This document shows positions 13,013-13,425 of a stretch of DNA of 13,425 nt, piece after piece. This DNA is from Gammaproteobacteria bacterium (lineage in GTDB: Bacteria; Pseudomonadota; Gammaproteobacteria; UBA9214): positions 1-13,425 of the forward strand of contig JAUVNM010000016.1 of the NCBI GenBank assembly GCA_030599705.1, read 5' to 3'. The notes beneath the pieces were generated by a model. That model saw nothing but the letters and a program-made list of their open reading frames with translations. It was not told the origin of the DNA and searched no databases. Position numbers and translations under genes: made by a program. Numbering within the stretch: position 1 is the first letter of the stretch; every line of letters starts with the position of its first letter.

Positions 13013-13425
13013 ATGACACCCCGACTTCCGAAACTTTCGCTTGGCCCGGTACTTTACTACTGGCCGCGCGAGGACCTGCTCGATTTCTACGCGCGCATTG
13101 CTGCATCCCCGGTGGACATCGTCTACCTCGGCGAGACCGTGTGCTCCAAGCGTCGTTCCCTGAAACACACGGACTGGCTGGAACTGGCGGCAAACCTGCA
13201 AGCGGCCGGCAAGGAAGTGGTGTTCTCCACGCTGACCCTGCTGGAGGCGGGATCCGAGCTTGGCAGCCTGCGGCGTCTGTGTGAAACACAGGATTTCCTG
13301 ATCGAGGCCAACGACATGTCGGCTGTTCAATTGCTCTCGGGCAAGCATGCATTTGTCACCGGTCCGGCCGTCAATATTTACAACTCACATACCCTGTCCC
13401 TGCTGGCCGGGCTCGGTTTGAAACG
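13013..13425 (+). CDS. ubiV: UbiV, N-terminal part (cut by window end)
   Basis: The first 137 residues of the UbiU partner, also a U32-family [4Fe-4S] protein. The start LSLGPVLYYWPREDLLDFY and the stretch DIVYLGETVCSKRR are typical. C44 in ETVC corresponds to the first cluster cysteine (C39 in E. coli UbiV); the other three lie beyond the window. ATG 13013 is 16 bp after ubiU stops and no strong ribosome-binding site is visible. The frame is open to the end of the window. Confidence 0.92.
   Translation, partial: MTPRLPKLSLGPVLYYWPREDLLDFYARIAASPVDIVYLGETVCSKRRSLKHTDWLELAANLQAAGKEVVFSTLTLLEAGSELGSLRRLCETQDFLIEANDMSAVQLLSGKHAFVTGPAVNIYNSHTLSLLAGLGLK

Overview
This 13.4 kb window looks like chromosome of a sulfur- and hydrogen-oxidising gammaproteobacterium, probably a Chromatiales-type facultative anaerobe. 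The grounds are an Isp-type [NiFe]-hydrogenase locus, SoxXA cytochromes, NnrS, and an oxygen-independent ubiquinone locus (ubiU, ubiV) with E. coli-like spacing of cluster cysteines. Intergenic REP hairpins of the GTAG...GAA type common in gammaproteobacteria fit the same picture. The genus cannot be told from sequence reading alone. No rRNA, tRNA, CRISPR array, insertion sequence or phage gene was seen.

Layout. (1) 1-2603, plus strand: the 3' end of an HdrD-like isp2, a cluster of three REP elements, the hydrogenase large subunit hynL, and hupE. (2) 2615-3637, minus strand: a class I fructose-bisphosphate aldolase. (3) 3800-4862, plus strand: a membrane protein with a CxxC...C motif and a 116-residue protein of unknown function, each behind its own FNR-type box. 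(4) 4963-6430, minus strand: an apparent operon of a SAM methyltransferase, a possible 50-residue membrane peptide and a secreted Tll0287-like (DUF3365) c-type heme protein. (5) 6511-9469, minus strand: a DUF2189 membrane protein, a second SAM methyltransferase, soxA and soxX. (6) 9607-10803, minus strand: nnrS. (7) 11060 to the end, plus strand: a yhcC-like radical SAM gene overlapping ubiU, then ubiV, which is cut by the window end.

The unifying signal is regulatory. Six palindromes of the form TTGAY-N4-RTCAA (FNR/Anr/Dnr class) lie at 3716, 4436, 6466, 7413, 9571 and 10932. All are intergenic and upstream of a plausible target. Several have a -10-like hexamer about 22 bp after the box, the geometry of a class II FNR promoter. 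The region therefore looks like an island of genes switched on under low oxygen or nitrosative conditions. It would combine NO and respiratory stress (nnrS, Tll0287-like protein), anaerobic ubiquinone synthesis (ubiUV), thiosulfate oxidation (soxXA) and several uncharacterised proteins. The hydrogenase genes lie just outside this cluster of boxes.

Other notable structures are a ~62 bp dispersed repeat with nested inverted repeats, present as two oppositely oriented copies 5.9 kb apart (4883-4944 and 10813-10875), and a probable leaderless, FNR-controlled start for the methyltransferase at 6430.
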